This document shows positions 24,343-34,108 of a stretch of DNA of 64,000 bases, in pieces. Source of the stretch: an uncultured Treponema sp. (GTDB lineage: Bacteria; Spirochaetota; Spirochaetia; Treponematales; Treponemataceae); contig CAKUZR010000012.1 in the NCBI GenBank assembly GCA_934718065.1, forward strand, positions 15,747 through 79,746, written 5' to 3'. Numbering within the stretch: the first letter of the stretch is position 1; each line of letters opens with the position of its first letter. The notes beneath the pieces are model-generated. The model searched no databases and had not been told where the DNA came from. It saw only the letters and a program-made list of their open reading frames with translations. Position numbers and translations under genes: made by a program.

Positions 24343-24936
24343 ATGTTGCGAATACTTATTAATACCGCCGCCGGCGCAGTTTCCTTATATTCAACGCTCT
24401 GCTTTTTCAGAATTCTTATAACATGGATTCCGGCATTGAACTACAGCACAATCGGAAGATTTCTTTCCTCAATATGCGATCCTTACCTGAACCTTTTTTC
24501 AAGGCTTCCGCTCCGCATTGGAATGTTCGACTTCACCGCGATGGTTGCAATCGGCGCGCTTTACGTTGTTTCCTCAATTCTGGCGAACATAAGCGCGTCC
24601 GGCTACATTTCGCTCAGCATGATTCTTGCAAACCTTATAAACATCGTCTGGTCAATCGGCTCTTCAATCATAACCGTAATAATGATTATATTTTTTGTGC
24701 GCTACCTTGTTTCTATTTTCAGCAGGACAAGCAACCAGTACGACTCTCCGTGGCAGCGTTTCGACGACGCAATCCGGAATATGGTTTTCAAAATCTGCAA
24801 CTTTTTTACAGGCGGAAGAAGCGTTTCCTACAAAACGGCCCTGCTGATTGACGCGATTGCAATGCTTGTAATCCTGGCGGTTTCTTTCTTCCTTCTGAAG
24901 TCTGTGCTTTGCCTTGTCAGCTTTATTCCTTTTTAA
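24343..24936 (+). CDS. YggT-family membrane protein
   Basis: 197 residues with two YggT-like units. The first holds LCFFRILITWIPALNYSTIGRFLSSICDPYLNLF and the second begins near ITVIMIIFFVRYLVSIF and SPWQRFDDAIRNMVFKI. About five or six membrane spans. YggT proteins are linked to osmotic tolerance and cell-shape functions in other bacteria, but the molecular role is unclear. It lies between dnaE and recG, probably cotranscribed with both. Its stop is nine bases before the recG start. Confidence 0.8.
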   Translation: MLRILINTAAGAVSLYSTLCFFRILITWIPALNYSTIGRFLSSICDPYLNLFSRLPLRIGMFDFTAMVAIGALYVVSSILANISASGYISLSMILANLINIVWSIGSSIITVIMIIFFVRYLVSIFSRTSNQYDSPWQRFDDAIRNMVFKICNFFTGGRSVSYKTALLIDAIAMLVILAVSFFLLKSVLCLVSFIPF

Positions 24937-24944
24937 TCAAAAAA

Positions 24945-27134
24945 ATGAAGCTGGATGAAATAAAAACGCCGGTTTCCGCGCTTCCAGGAATCGGCCCCGC
25001 GGCAGAAAAACTGTTTGCAAAGCTGAATATTTTCACAGTCTGCGACCTTTTAAAATTCTATCCACGGGCGTACGAAGACCGCCGGCAGCGAGTTCCAATT
25101 GCGCATTTTGAATCGGCGAAAGTCCACACAGTTGCCCAAGTTGCCGCCCACGAATTTTTCGGCTACGGACGGATGAAAACGCTGAAAATAATCATTTCAG
25201 ACGGAACAGCTTCAGCGAGCCTGATTGCGTTCAACAGAACTTTTCTACAGCATTCGCTTCCGGTCGGCAGCATCGTTGTGGTCACAGGAAATTTTTCCGT
25301 AAAATACGGCCAGATTCAAAGCACAGATTTTGACGTTACAAAACTTTCAGACTCAGGAAAAATTGAAGATTTTGAAAAACAGCCTCTTCCGGACTCAGGG
25401 ATTCTTCCAGTCTATCCGCTTACGGAAGGACTGACGCAAAAAACTGTCCGGAAAGCGGTTCAGGCGGCGATAAAACAGTACGACATTGGAATTGACAACA
25501 ACCTTCCGGAAAAATATATCAAAAAGCAGAATCTTCTTTCAAAAAAAGAAGCGATAAAATTCATCCATTCAAGCGAAAATCCGGCGGAAATTCAGGAAGC
25601 AAGAAAAACCTTGATTTACGAGGAGCTTTTTTTCTTTCAGAAAGCGATTGCAGAGCGGGCGTTCAAGCATAAAGGCGCAGTTCCTTCCGCCAGCCTGGAA
25701 GAAGCGCGAAAAGCGGGAACTGAACAGTGGGCGCAGCGCGGAAAAGAACTTTCCGAACAGGAAATGGACGCTTTTATAAAAAATCTTTCGCCGCTTCAGA
25801 AAGAACTTTTGAACAGGCTGCCGTTTTCACTCACTCCGGACCAGATTTTTGTAATTGACCAGATGAACCAGGACATTGACCGGGGCTTCCGCGAACGAGC
25901 GGCTCTGCTGAACGGAAAAACTTCGCCGGAAAAAATTCCTTTCACAATGCAGCGGCTTCTGCAGGGCGACGTTGGCTCCGGAAAAACTCTTGTCGCTTTT
26001 TTTGCCTGCCTGCGCGTTATCAGCTGGAAAGGCCAGTGCGCGCTGATGGCGCCTACCGAAATTCTTGCGCGGCAGCACGCTGATTCAGCGGCAAAACTTC
26101 TTGAGCCGCTCGGCGTGAACGTTGCGTTTTTAACAGGAAATGTAAAAAATGCTGGACGCGCGCATCTTTTGAGCGCCCTGAAATCCGGCGAAATAAATAT
26201 TGTCATTGGAACGCACGCGCTTTTCAGCAGGCAGGTTGCCTACAACGACCTTCAGCTTGCGGTTATCGACGAGCAGCACCGTTTCGGCGTTGTCCAGCGT
26301 CAGTCAATTCTGGAAAAAGGCCGCCACTCAGAAACAACGCCTCCTGTAACTTTCGAGCCTCACCTTCTTATGATGAGCGCAACCCCGATTCCGCAGACGC
26401 TCGCGCTTACAGTTTTTGGGGATTTAGACGTAAGCGTAATAAAAACCATGCCGAAAGGCCGTAAGCCGATTCAAACTTATCTTGTAAAGGAAGGAAACGA
26501 GCGCAACGCTTACGAGGCAGTGCGCAGCCAGCTAAAAACCGGACGCCAGACCTATTTTGTTTATCCGGCAATAACTTCTGAAAATGAAAACGGAGAAATT
26601 CAGGACATAAAATCCGCGGAGGAAAATTTCCGGAATTTGTCTCAGAATATTTATCCGGAATACAAATGCGCTCTTCTTCACTCAAAAGTTTCAGAGGAAG
26701 AGCAAATTCAAATTCTGAAAGATTTTCAAAGCGGAAAAATACAAGTTCTGGCGGCAACAACTGTCATCGAAGTTGGCGTTGATGTTCCGAACGCAACCTG
26801 CATTGTAATTGAACAAGCTGACCGTTTCGGGCTGGCTCAGCTTCACCAGCTGCGCGGACGTGTCGGACGTGGAAGCGAACAGTCTTTCTGTTTTCTGATT
26901 TACAGCAAAAAAATCACAGAAACCGGAATTGAAAGAATGAAAGTCCTCCGACAGAACACAGACGGATTCATAATCGCAAGCCAGGATTTAAAACTAAGAG
27001 GTCCCGGCGAAATTACCGGAACCGCTCAGGCAGGAAACCTTTCCCTTGGAATTGCAGACATCATTCGAGACCACGATATTCTTGTTCAAGCCCGGAACGA
27101 TGCCTTTGAATACACAAAAAATCTGCTCAGCTAG
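24945..27134 (+). CDS. recG: ATP-dependent DNA helicase RecG
   Basis: 730 residues from ATG at 24945. A longer frame would overlap yggT. An N-terminal wedge/OB region ([31 protein letters not shown]) precedes the helicase. Motif I is [16 protein letters not shown], motif II is [13 protein letters not shown] (DEQH as usual for RecG), motif III is [14 protein letters not shown], and [20 protein letters not shown] with QLRGRVGRG closes. It has a Treponema-style insert between the OB and motor domains. It reverses stalled forks. The end overlaps the convergent sigma gene by four bases. Confidence 0.95.
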   Translation: MKLDEIKTPVSALPGIGPAAEKLFAKLNIFTVCDLLKFYPRAYEDRRQRVPIAHFESAKVHTVAQVAAHEFFGYGRMKTLKIIISDGTASASLIAFNRTFLQHSLPVGSIVVVTGNFSVKYGQIQSTDFDVTKLSDSGKIEDFEKQPLPDSGILPVYPLTEGLTQKTVRKAVQAAIKQYDIGIDNNLPEKYIKKQNLLSKKEAIKFIHSSENPAEIQEARKTLIYEELFFFQKAIAERAFKHKGAVPSASLEEARKAGTEQWAQRGKELSEQEMDAFIKNLSPLQKELLNRLPFSLTPDQIFVIDQMNQDIDRGFRERAALLNGKTSPEKIPFTMQRLLQGDVGSGKTLVAFFACLRVISWKGQCALMAPTEILARQHADSAAKLLEPLGVNVAFLTGNVKNAGRAHLLSALKSGEINIVIGTHALFSRQVAYNDLQLAVIDEQHRFGVVQRQSILEKGRHSETTPPVTFEPHLLMMSATPIPQTLALTVFGDLDVSVIKTMPKGRKPIQTYLVKEGNERNAYEAVRSQLKTGRQTYFVYPAITSENENGEIQDIKSAEENFRNLSQNIYPEYKCALLHSKVSEEEQIQILKDFQSGKIQVLAATTVIEVGVDVPNATCIVIEQADRFGLAQLHQLRGRVGRGSEQSFCFLIYSKKITETGIERMKVLRQNTDGFIIASQDLKLRGPGEITGTAQAGNLSLGIADIIRDHDILVQARNDAFEYTKNLLS

Positions 27135-27964
27135 GCAACATAACATTCAAGACGGCGCGCACGTGTCGGATGCTGCATTCTGACAATCGCGTGTTTTTCA
27201 ATCTGTCGGATTCGCTCTTTTGTAAGATTGAATTTTTCTCCGACTTCTTTCAATGACATCGGCTTTTCAATTCCGATTCCATAGCGCATCTTCAGAACTT
27301 CCGCTTCAGCCGGCTTCAAAGTAGAAAGAACTTTGTTTATGTCCTTCTGCATTTCCTCGTGGATTGCCAAATCTTCCGGCTGGCCTTCAGACTTGTCTTC
27401 AAGCATAGCGCCCAAAGTAATCCTTGAATTGTCCTTTCCAATGTACTCGGAATCCAGGGAAGCCATTTCGCGGCTTATGTCAATCAGCTCATGAACGTGC
27501 TTTACATCCATGTCGAGCATCGCGGCGATTTCAGAAAGCTCCTGCTCTTCCGGAACTTCACCTTTAATATCTTTTCGCGCGCGTTCAATCTGAACAAGCT
27601 CGTTCGCTCTGTTCTGCGGCAAACGAATCGCGCGGCTTTTTTCACAAATTGCCTTAAGAATCGACTGTCGAATCCACCAGACCGCATACGAAATGAAATG
27701 ATATCCTTTTGAAACATCAAATTTTTCAATCGCAGTCATAAGCCCGATGTTTCCTTCGCTAATAAGATCCTCAAGCTCCAGGCCTTTTTTCTGATATTTT
27801 TTGGCGACATTCACAACAAAACGAAGATTCGCATTCACAATCTTATTTTTTGCAGCCTTATCACCGGCAGCGGCTTTTTTTGCCAATTCGGTTTCCTCTT
27901 CATAAGAAAGAAGCGGAATCTTATTGATTTCTTTAAGGTAAATTGAAATTGAACTGTCTGTCAT
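27131..27964 (-). CDS. Sigma-70 family factor of RpoS size
   Basis: 277 residues with regions 1.2, 2, 3 and 4 but no region 1.1, so it is a group-2-type factor rather than a full Rpo[20 protein letters not shown] is 1.2, [12 protein letters not shown] and [23 protein letters not shown] are 2.1-2.2, [15 protein letters not shown] is 2.3-2.4, and [23 protein letters not shown] is 4.2. Its promoter is a canonical sigma-54 site (28000-28017), and GGAGG precedes the ATG. This recalls the RpoN-RpoS cascade of Borrelia. It is next to groES, as from memory is sigma-43 in T. pallidum. Confidence 0.88.
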   Translation of the reverse strand: MTDSSISIYLKEINKIPLLSYEEETELAKKAAAGDKAAKNKIVNANLRFVVNVAKKYQKKGLELEDLISEGNIGLMTAIEKFDVSKGYHFISYAVWWIRQSILKAICEKSRAIRLPQNRANELVQIERARKDIKGEVPEEQELSEIAAMLDMDVKHVHELIDISREMASLDSEYIGKDNSRITLGAMLEDKSEGQPEDLAIHEEMQKDINKVLSTLKPAEAEVLKMRYGIGIEKPMSLKEVGEKFNLTKERIRQIEKHAIVRMQHPTRARRLECYVA

Positions 27965-27999
27965 GGCTTTGCCTCCAAAAATAATCTACACTAAATATT

Positions 28000-28017
28000 A
28001 TGCAAATTCCGTGCCAA
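28000..28017 (-). promoter_or_regulatory. Sigma-54 (-24/-12) promoter of the sigma factor gene
   Basis: Minus-strand TTGGCACGGAATTTGCAT matches the TGGCACG-N4-TTGCA consensus with the invariant GG and GC exactly ten bases apart. The predicted start is about 27990, some 26 bases before the ATG at 27964, with GGAGG between. No alternative sigma-70 promoter of similar quality was seen in this gap. Confidence 0.8.
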
Positions 28018-28136
28018 GTTTTTAAATTTACAAAAATTCAGCAGAAAAATTGTAATTTTTGCCGAATTTCTTATTTTCCTGCTAAAAACACGCAGAAACT
28101 GAACCTGATTTCAAAATTTCACCTGAACATAAGTGA

Positions 28137-28192
28137 GTAAATTTTCCACACCCGGAAAAAACATTGCGCTAAATGGGTAAATTTTCCACACC
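28137..28192. repeat. Direct repeat with TTTTCCACA boxes upstream of groES
   Basis: GTAAATTTTCCACACC occurs at 28137-28152 and 28177-28192, exactly 40 bases apart, in the gap between the divergent sigma and groES promoters. Each contains TTTTCCACA, one base from the TTATCCACA DnaA box and identical to the cyanobacterial DnaA box. It could be a DnaA or other activator site. The rest of 27965-28291 is AT-rich and holds only the two promoters. Confidence 0.5.
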
Positions 28193-28216
28193 AAAATATT
28201 TTTTTTCATTTTTTTG

Positions 28217-28246
28217 TTGACGATTCAGCATAGATTTTCTTATATT
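28217..28246 (+). promoter_or_regulatory. groES promoter
   Basis: TTGACG (28217-28222) and TATATT (28241-28246) are 18 bases apart, giving a start near 28253 and a leader of about 39 bases with AGGAG. No CIRCE element (TTAGCACTC...GAGTGCTAA) is present, so HrcA control is not indicated. Confidence 0.75.
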
Positions 28247-28291
28247 TAATTGTAGAAAAAGAAAATATTTTCCAAATAGGAGCAAAATAGA

Positions 28292-28564
28292 ATGAAAATC
28301 AAACCATTAGCAGACAGAATTCTTGTAAAAAACGATGCGGCAGAAACAAAAACTGCAAGCGGACTTTACATTCCGGAAGGAGCGCAGGAAAAAACACAGA
28401 CAGCTACAGTTGTAGAAGTTGGTCCTGGAACTGATGACGACAAAATCACAGTAAAAACCGGCGACCGGATTATGTACGACAAATACGCTGGAACACAGGT
28501 AAAACTTGACGGTGAAGATTATCTTATTCTTCACATGAGCGATGTTATTGCCGTAATTGAATAG
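28292..28564 (+). CDS. groES: Co-chaperonin GroES
   Basis: 90 residues, normal length. MKIKPLADRILVKNDAAETKTASGLYIPEGAQEK carries the mobile loop, VVEVGPGTDDD the roof strand, and GDRIMYDKYAGTQVKLDGEDYLIL the C-terminal barrel. It caps GroEL for protein folding. It has its own promoter and terminator. groEL is more than 7 kb away on the other strand, an arrangement known in treponemes. Confidence 0.97.
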   Translation: MKIKPLADRILVKNDAAETKTASGLYIPEGAQEKTQTATVVEVGPGTDDDKITVKTGDRIMYDKYAGTQVKLDGEDYLILHMSDVIAVIE

Positions 28565-28589
28565 ATTTTCTAATTTTTTTTGAAAAGAG

Positions 28590-28617
28590 CCTGCGCAAAC
28601 AACGCAGGTTTTTTTTT
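28590..28617 (+). terminator. Terminator of groES
   Basis: CCTGCG and CGCAGG form a six-base-pair stem with a seven-base loop, followed by nine T. It ends inside the stop of the convergent TPR gene. Confidence 0.85.
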
Positions 28618-30490
28618 AACGCGCAGCCTTGATTTTCAACAGAAGAAGTTTTGCCTCGGCGTTTCTAGGATTCAAAGATGAACTGTATTCCGCGCAAATC
28701 CTTGCGTTTTTCAAATCCTTAATATCCATATAAATCATCGCCATCCTGTACATCGCAAGCGATTTCACTTCTTTTGCCGAACTGCGGCCGTTCACTTTCC
28801 TGTACAGCTCCAGAGCTTCAGTTTTTCGCCCCACAGAATTATAAACCTGAGCCAGATTCACAGCGGAAAAATCGCTGGCAGCCGCATTTATATAATGCTT
28901 TTCCTCATTTTCAAAAACACAGAATTCACCAAGCCGGACTGAATCAGCAGCTTTACCAGCCAAAGCGGAAAAATAAAACGCAAATTCCGCCTCCGAAGTG
29001 GAAAATCCGCTGATTTTTTTTACAACATTCGTCCAAAAATCATTGTCGCAGGCAATTTCATACTTTGAAGAAACATACTTATAGAAAAGATTCCACGCAT
29101 CCTCGGTATTTTTTGTTTTCAGCAGAAAATTCAGCGCATATTCAAACAGAACCTCCGGATAAACAGACGGGGAAAGTGCATTTTCCTCCAGAAGTTTCCA
29201 GATATCCGCGATTTTTTCATTTTCAGTGTATTTTTTTTCAGTTTTATATTTCAAATCAAGCCGAACAATATAAAGCAGCGGCGATTTTTTGCGCGCAAGA
29301 CTCCTGTCAATCCGGGAAAGCGCGTCGCTCAAAGGAATTTTCTGCCGGCTGTCGTAGCGTTCCATTTCAAGAGAAGCCAGACCTTCGTCCCTAAGCTGAA
29401 GTTTTTCCGAATCTTCATAACGCTCCAAATTTGAATTGTATGAAAAATCCGCATACGAAATAAGTCCCGGAACAAAATCCGGCCATTTTTCAACACAAAA
29501 ACCAAGAAGCTGAACCGCGCGTTTTTCCTGCCCGAAATCCACAGCCCATTTTGCGCTGTTCACAAAAATTGAAGGCAAAAATCCGTTATCATCAGTTTCC
29601 GAATTTTCCGAAGCAGAAACTGAAAAGCCGCCCTTGCCGTCAGAAATTGAATCCAGATATTTTTCCCGAATCATTTCCGCGTTTTCAGAATCGCCAAGCC
29701 AGATATACGAATCCTGAAGAACCGCGCTTATTTCCGAAATTGAAACCAGATTTTTCGCCTTTCCGGAACGCGATTCCGCCAAATCCAGCGCGGCATTTCC
29801 GTAATTCACAGATTCCCCGAAATGCCCGGAGTCGTACATTGCAATCGACCAGAAAAACCCGTCGTTCGCCTCGGCAATTTTTCCAGCACCAGGCTGAATC
29901 TGAGCCGCTTTTTCATACGAACCGGCGGAAAGATACAGAAGAGCACAGTTTCTTAGCCAGGCAGGATTTTTTGAGCCTGAATACGCATCGTAATAAACTG
30001 AAAAATATTCCGGCGACAAGAAAATCTCCGGAAGCTCTGATTTTTTTGATTTTTCAAGAACGTTTCTTAAAACCGCCTCAGAGAAAACCGAGCCGTATCT
30101 TGTTCCTGAAAGAATTTTTCCCGCCGCCAGCGCCTCCTCCGTTCTTCCGTTTGAAAGAAGAAAATGCGCGTAAACCGCGTTCAATTCGTTGTTTTTAGGA
30201 TTTTTTTTAATTGCGCGGACAAGAGTTTTTTCAGCTTTTTCAGCATTTCCAAGCTTCAGATAACGTTTAAAAATTCCGATTTCAATCCAGGAGCTGTAGG
30301 ATTTTTTTTCAATTTTGTTAAGCTCACGCTCAGCATCTTTAAATTGCTCCTGGTTTATAAGAATGTCAATCTGCTCCAGTGCTGAAGCAATAGATTTTTG
30401 CTCCGCACTGTTTGAGCACGAAAAAAAAACCGGCAGAAACAGCACGGCTAACGCAATGCACAAAATATTTCTGGCCGATTTTTTTATCAT
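28616..30490 (-). CDS. TPR-repeat lipoprotein
   Basis: 624 residues. A lipoprotein signal ends in FLPVFFSC with Cys at about residue 25. Several TPR-like helical pairs follow (FKDAERELNKIEKKSYSSWIE, LKLGNAEKAEKTLVRAIKKNPKNNELNAVYAHFLLSNGRTEEALAAG given here as landmarks in the first 130 residues) and another group near the C-terminus (SVGRKTEALELYRK, KDLKNARICAEYSSSLNP). It is probably anchored in a membrane facing the periplasm as a scaffold. It follows nusB directly. Function unknown. Confidence 0.75.
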   Translation of the reverse strand: MIKKSARNILCIALAVLFLPVFFSCSNSAEQKSIASALEQIDILINQEQFKDAERELNKIEKKSYSSWIEIGIFKRYLKLGNAEKAEKTLVRAIKKNPKNNELNAVYAHFLLSNGRTEEALAAGKILSGTRYGSVFSEAVLRNVLEKSKKSELPEIFLSPEYFSVYYDAYSGSKNPAWLRNCALLYLSAGSYEKAAQIQPGAGKIAEANDGFFWSIAMYDSGHFGESVNYGNAALDLAESRSGKAKNLVSISEISAVLQDSYIWLGDSENAEMIREKYLDSISDGKGGFSVSASENSETDDNGFLPSIFVNSAKWAVDFGQEKRAVQLLGFCVEKWPDFVPGLISYADFSYNSNLERYEDSEKLQLRDEGLASLEMERYDSRQKIPLSDALSRIDRSLARKKSPLLYIVRLDLKYKTEKKYTENEKIADIWKLLEENALSPSVYPEVLFEYALNFLLKTKNTEDAWNLFYKYVSSKYEIACDNDFWTNVVKKISGFSTSEAEFAFYFSALAGKAADSVRLGEFCVFENEEKHYINAAASDFSAVNLAQVYNSVGRKTEALELYRKVNGRSSAKEVKSLAMYRMAMIYMDIKDLKNARICAEYSSSLNPRNAEAKLLLLKIKAAR

Positions 30491-31006
30491 CTAAGAATTA
30501 TTCTCCGCTAAATCTTTTCTAATGCTGTCAAGAATTGCGTTTGTAAATTTATGAGTTTCATCTTCGCCATAATCTTTTACAATTTCAACAGCTTCATCAA
30601 TTGTGATTTTTGGATCAACCTCTTTTTGATAAAGAAGAGAATAAACGCTCATCCGCACAACAGCGAGCGCAACTTTATTGAGCCGCTCAATCGACCATCT
30701 TGAAGAAAGATGCTTTTTGATAATTTCATCAATCTGCTGGATATTTTCAACTGTGCCTTTCACAAGAATTCTTGCATAGTCGAAAACTTCCTGCTTTTTA
30801 GCCGGCTCAAGTTTTTCAAACTGGCTCATCTGCTTTTCCTGCAGACAATATTTTACTTCCTCAGAAGAATCCTCGCCAACTTCAGAAGCATCAAAAACAT
30901 CGCGCTCAAGCCACGAAAATGAAATCAAATCATTTAAGTCAACGCCAGCAACATCCCACGAATACAAAGCCTGAAAAGCAAGAATTCGGCTTATTCTTCT
31001 AGACAT
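30491..31006 (-). CDS. nusB: Transcription antitermination protein NusB
   Basis: 171 residues. The start RRISRILAFQALYSWD and the C-terminal RWSIERLNKVALAVVRMSVYSLLY, VDPKITIDEAVEIVKDYGEDETHKFTNAILDSI are standard NusB motifs. An acidic insert of about 30 residues (FDASEVGEDSSEEVKYCLQEK) makes it longer than the usual 140. It works with NusE on boxA in rRNA antitermination. It lies between the SurA-like gene and the TPR lipoprotein with tight spacing. Confidence 0.93.
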   Translation of the reverse strand: MSRRISRILAFQALYSWDVAGVDLNDLISFSWLERDVFDASEVGEDSSEEVKYCLQEKQMSQFEKLEPAKKQEVFDYARILVKGTVENIQQIDEIIKKHLSSRWSIERLNKVALAVVRMSVYSLLYQKEVDPKITIDEAVEIVKDYGEDETHKFTNAILDSIRKDLAENNS

Positions 31007-31021
31007 AAATTCCCCCTCGCC

Positions 31022-32101
31022 TTACCAAGAAAGAAGTTTTGTCAGAGCATCGCCAGTCTTTTTGCGCTCAACATTCGCCTCTGTGTCAAGTTCCTTTGCA
31101 ATTTCCTGCGCGGCAACTGTAAAATACTGCATAACTTTCTGCTGACCCAATGAACTGCGGATATAATCATAAACCGTTGTTGTTGAATCCGGCTGAACCA
31201 CATCGCTCAAAGAAAGCATTTTCGCATCGTATTTTTTGATGATTGTATAGAACTGAAAATGAGTATCAAATTCGCCAACGCTAGAAAAATAGCCAACATT
31301 ATTGTCAAAAAGAGAAAGAAGATCTTTGTAGGAAATTCCAAGCTGCTGCGCGCTCACCTGGTTTTTATTGATGAGCATTTCTCCGGACTGGAACCCTGAA
31401 TTTTCCTTTTTTGACTCAACAGTCATCTGGTTTACAGTAAGTTTTTTGTCCTTCAGCTTGTTGAAAAGGTCGTTCGCCTTTACGCGCGCCGCCTCGGCAT
31501 CCTTGTCCTTTGGAATAACAACCATATAAAGCTTCAGCATATCTGTCCATACGAACTGCGATTTGTTCAGCTCATAGAACGCGCGGATTTCCTCGTCTGT
31601 TGCGGCAACCGACTTGATTTCATTTTCTCGCTGGTGAAGAATGTACTGCTGAACCAATGTCTGGTTTTTCAAATACGTCTTGTAGTCTGCAACCGACATT
31701 CCAATCTGCTGCTTCATAAAATCATCAAGAGAAAGATTTGTCTGCTGCTTTACAACTGTCTCAAGCTCAGACTGAGTTGCATTTCTTCCAAGAAGCTGCT
31801 GGCTGACCTGCTGAAGGAACATCTGTTCAATCTGGCTGTCTGTGAGCGTGATTCCAGATTTCTGCGCAGCCTGAAGAACCAGTTTTTCCTGAATCAGGGC
31901 ATCCAGAACCTTTTTTCTGTCATCAACTGAAAGAACCGAACCTCTTTGCTTTTCATACATTTCAACACGAGTTTTAATCTGCTTCAATGAAATTGATTCG
32001 TTTTTATTTAGTTTTACCACTGCAAGAACCTGAAGATCGTTCTGTGCAAAAACTGCCGCACACATAAATAAAGCTAAAAATGCAACTGCAAAACGTTTCA
32101 T
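31022..32101 (-). CDS. SurA-like periplasmic chaperone
   Basis: 359 residues. A signal peptide (MKRFAVAFLALFMCAAVFA) precedes a SurA_N-like helical domain (VDDRKKVLDALIQEKLVLQAAQKSGITLTDSQIEQMF). The middle (ATDEEIRAFYELNKSQF, MLKLYMVVIPKDKDAEAARVKANDLFNKL) resembles a parvulin-flanking segment, but no full active parvulin domain is evident. It probably helps outer-membrane or periplasmic proteins fold. From memory it corresponds to the treponemal Tpn39b position upstream of nusB. Confidence 0.7.
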   Translation of the reverse strand: MKRFAVAFLALFMCAAVFAQNDLQVLAVVKLNKNESISLKQIKTRVEMYEKQRGSVLSVDDRKKVLDALIQEKLVLQAAQKSGITLTDSQIEQMFLQQVSQQLLGRNATQSELETVVKQQTNLSLDDFMKQQIGMSVADYKTYLKNQTLVQQYILHQRENEIKSVAATDEEIRAFYELNKSQFVWTDMLKLYMVVIPKDKDAEAARVKANDLFNKLKDKKLTVNQMTVESKKENSGFQSGEMLINKNQVSAQQLGISYKDLLSLFDNNVGYFSSVGEFDTHFQFYTIIKKYDAKMLSLSDVVQPDSTTTVYDYIRSSLGQQKVMQYFTVAAQEIAKELDTEANVERKKTGDALTKLLSW

Positions 32102-32199
32102 ATATAAAATCCTTTTTCCTTTTTTCTAATATTTTACACCATAAAACCAACAAAATGTAAAAATAGTTACATTTTTTTTAGTTTTTTGAAAATAAAATA

Positions 32200-34023
32200 C
32201 TATTTATCCAGCGGAAGACCGCCGCTTATTGTAGCTCTGATTCTGCGAACGCCGGCAGAAGAAGACTGTTCCTTTTCAATCTTGAATTTTCCAATCTGCG
32301 CTGTATGCTGAACATGAGGTCCGCCGCAAACTTCCTTTGAGAACCAGTCATTTTTAGGGTCGCGTCCGATTGTATAGACTTTAACCTGCTCGCCGTATTT
32401 GTTTACGAACAAAGCGCGCGCGCCTTCAGCCTTAGCCTGGTCAAGCGGCATAACTTCCATTGTTACAGGAAGGTCCTCGTCTATTTTCTGGTTCACTAAA
32501 TCTTCAACTTTCTGAATTTCATCTTTTGTCATCGGACGGCCAAAAGTGAAGTCAAAGCGCATTCGCTCGTTGTTAATATTCGAGCCTTTCTGGGAAACTT
32601 CATCGCCAAGCACATCAACCAGAGCCTGCTGAAGCAAGTGTGTCGCCGTGTGGTATTTTGTTGTGATGTCAGACTGCTCCGCCAGACCGCCCTTAGCCTT
32701 TCCTGCGTCAAGGGATTTTGAGGCTTCCTGGTGTTTCTTCTCCGCGGCCATGAATCCTTCAACATCGACAGTAAATCCGTTTTCCGCGCCAAGCTCCTGT
32801 GTAAGCTCAAGCGGATATCCGTAAGTTTCATAAAGATTGTAGGCAACTTTTCCGGAGATAATCTTCTTTGGATTTTTCATAAGATTTGGAAGAAGCTTCT
32901 GGAATTCAGCCTCGCCTTTTTTAAGCGTTGTGCGGAATTTCGCTTCCTCGGCAGTAAGCTCGCGGTAAATTTTATCCTTGTTCTGCTCAAGCTCCGGATA
33001 TGCGTTCTTGAAATTTTCAACAACAACAGCCGCAACTTCAGCAAGGAATTCCTTTTCAATGCCAAGCTTCATTCCGTGGCGGACAGCGCGGCGAATCAAG
33101 CGGCGAAGAACATATCCCGCGCCAACATTTGAAGGAGAAACACCCTTCTGGTCGCCAAGAATGAAAACAGAAGCGCGGCTATGATCTGCAATAATTCGCA
33201 CGCTCTTGTCTTTTTCATCGTCATCGCCGTATTTATAGCTTGAAAGCTCCTCAATTTTTGCGATAATCGGCTGGAAAACCTCTGTAAGATAAACTGAAGT
33301 TTTTCCCTGCAGAATGCAGTTTGTGCGCTCAAGACCCATTCCTGTGTCAACGTTTTTCTTTGGAAGCGGCACAAGAGTTTTTTCATCAACGCGATTGTAC
33401 TGCATGAACACGTTGTTCCAGATTTCCATCCAGTTTTCGCTGTCTGTGCCTTTGTTCGAGCCGGCAGGAGGAAGTCCTTCTCCAACCCAGTAGAAAATTT
33501 CCGTGTCAGGGCCGCAAGGACCAGTCGGACCGGCCGCCCACCAGTTGTCGCTTGCAGGAAGATATGCAATCTTGTCTTCCGGCATTCCGTTTTCTTTCCA
33601 GTAAGTGGCAGCCTCCTCATCGCGCGGAGCATTGTCGTCGCCGGCAAAAACCGTCACAGAAATCTTCCGCGGATCAAGGCCGAGCCATTTCGGGCTTGTT
33701 AAAAATTCATACGAAAATCCGATTGACTCTTTCTTGAAATAATCGCCCAAAGACCAGTTTCCAAGCATTTCAAAGCAAGTAAGGTGGCTTGGGTCGCCAA
33801 CTTCATCAATATCACCTGTGCGGATGCATTTCTGATAATCTGTAAGGCGAGTTCCAGAAGGATGTTTTTCTCCCAGAAGATATGGAACAAGCGGATGCAT
33901 TCCGGCCGTAGTAAACAAAACTGATGGATCATTTTCTGGAATCAAAGACTGTCCAGAAATTTCAACGTGATTTTTACTCTTAAAGAACTCAATATATTTT
34001 GAGCGTAATTCGTTTGCAGTCAT
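32200..34023 (-). CDS. alaS: Alanyl-tRNA synthetase, short form without C-Ala
   Basis: 607 residues against about 870 in most bacteria. The catalytic domain is complete (SQSLIPENDPSVLFTTAGMHPLVPYL, NWWAAGPTGPCGPDTEIFY, DTGMGLERTNCILQG). The editing domain is present, with zinc ligands in HTATHLLQQAL and CGGPHVQHTAQIG. The coiled-coil and C-Ala domains are missing, a known feature of treponemal AlaRS. The protein ends just after the editing domain (RRIRATISGGLPLDK). It charges tRNA-Ala. Confidence 0.95.
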   Translation of the reverse strand: MTANELRSKYIEFFKSKNHVEISGQSLIPENDPSVLFTTAGMHPLVPYLLGEKHPSGTRLTDYQKCIRTGDIDEVGDPSHLTCFEMLGNWSLGDYFKKESIGFSYEFLTSPKWLGLDPRKISVTVFAGDDNAPRDEEAATYWKENGMPEDKIAYLPASDNWWAAGPTGPCGPDTEIFYWVGEGLPPAGSNKGTDSENWMEIWNNVFMQYNRVDEKTLVPLPKKNVDTGMGLERTNCILQGKTSVYLTEVFQPIIAKIEELSSYKYGDDDEKDKSVRIIADHSRASVFILGDQKGVSPSNVGAGYVLRRLIRRAVRHGMKLGIEKEFLAEVAAVVVENFKNAYPELEQNKDKIYRELTAEEAKFRTTLKKGEAEFQKLLPNLMKNPKKIISGKVAYNLYETYGYPLELTQELGAENGFTVDVEGFMAAEKKHQEASKSLDAGKAKGGLAEQSDITTKYHTATHLLQQALVDVLGDEVSQKGSNINNERMRFDFTFGRPMTKDEIQKVEDLVNQKIDEDLPVTMEVMPLDQAKAEGARALFVNKYGEQVKVYTIGRDPKNDWFSKEVCGGPHVQHTAQIGKFKIEKEQSSSAGVRRIRATISGGLPLDK

Positions 34024-34108
34024 AATAGATAATTATAATGACGCTTGTCTTATTTTTCAATGTCAAAATCTTATGTTTTTACTATAAAATCCACGCCGGA
34101 ACGCGCAG

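Noticed and set aside
28137..28192. Replication origin from DnaA-like boxes
   Set aside because: Only two boxes, no dnaA or dnaN nearby and no clear AT-rich unwinding cluster of origin type.
28018..28291. CIRCE/HrcA element for groES or groEL
   Set aside because: No TTAGCACTC-N9-GAGTGCTAA match in either upstream region.
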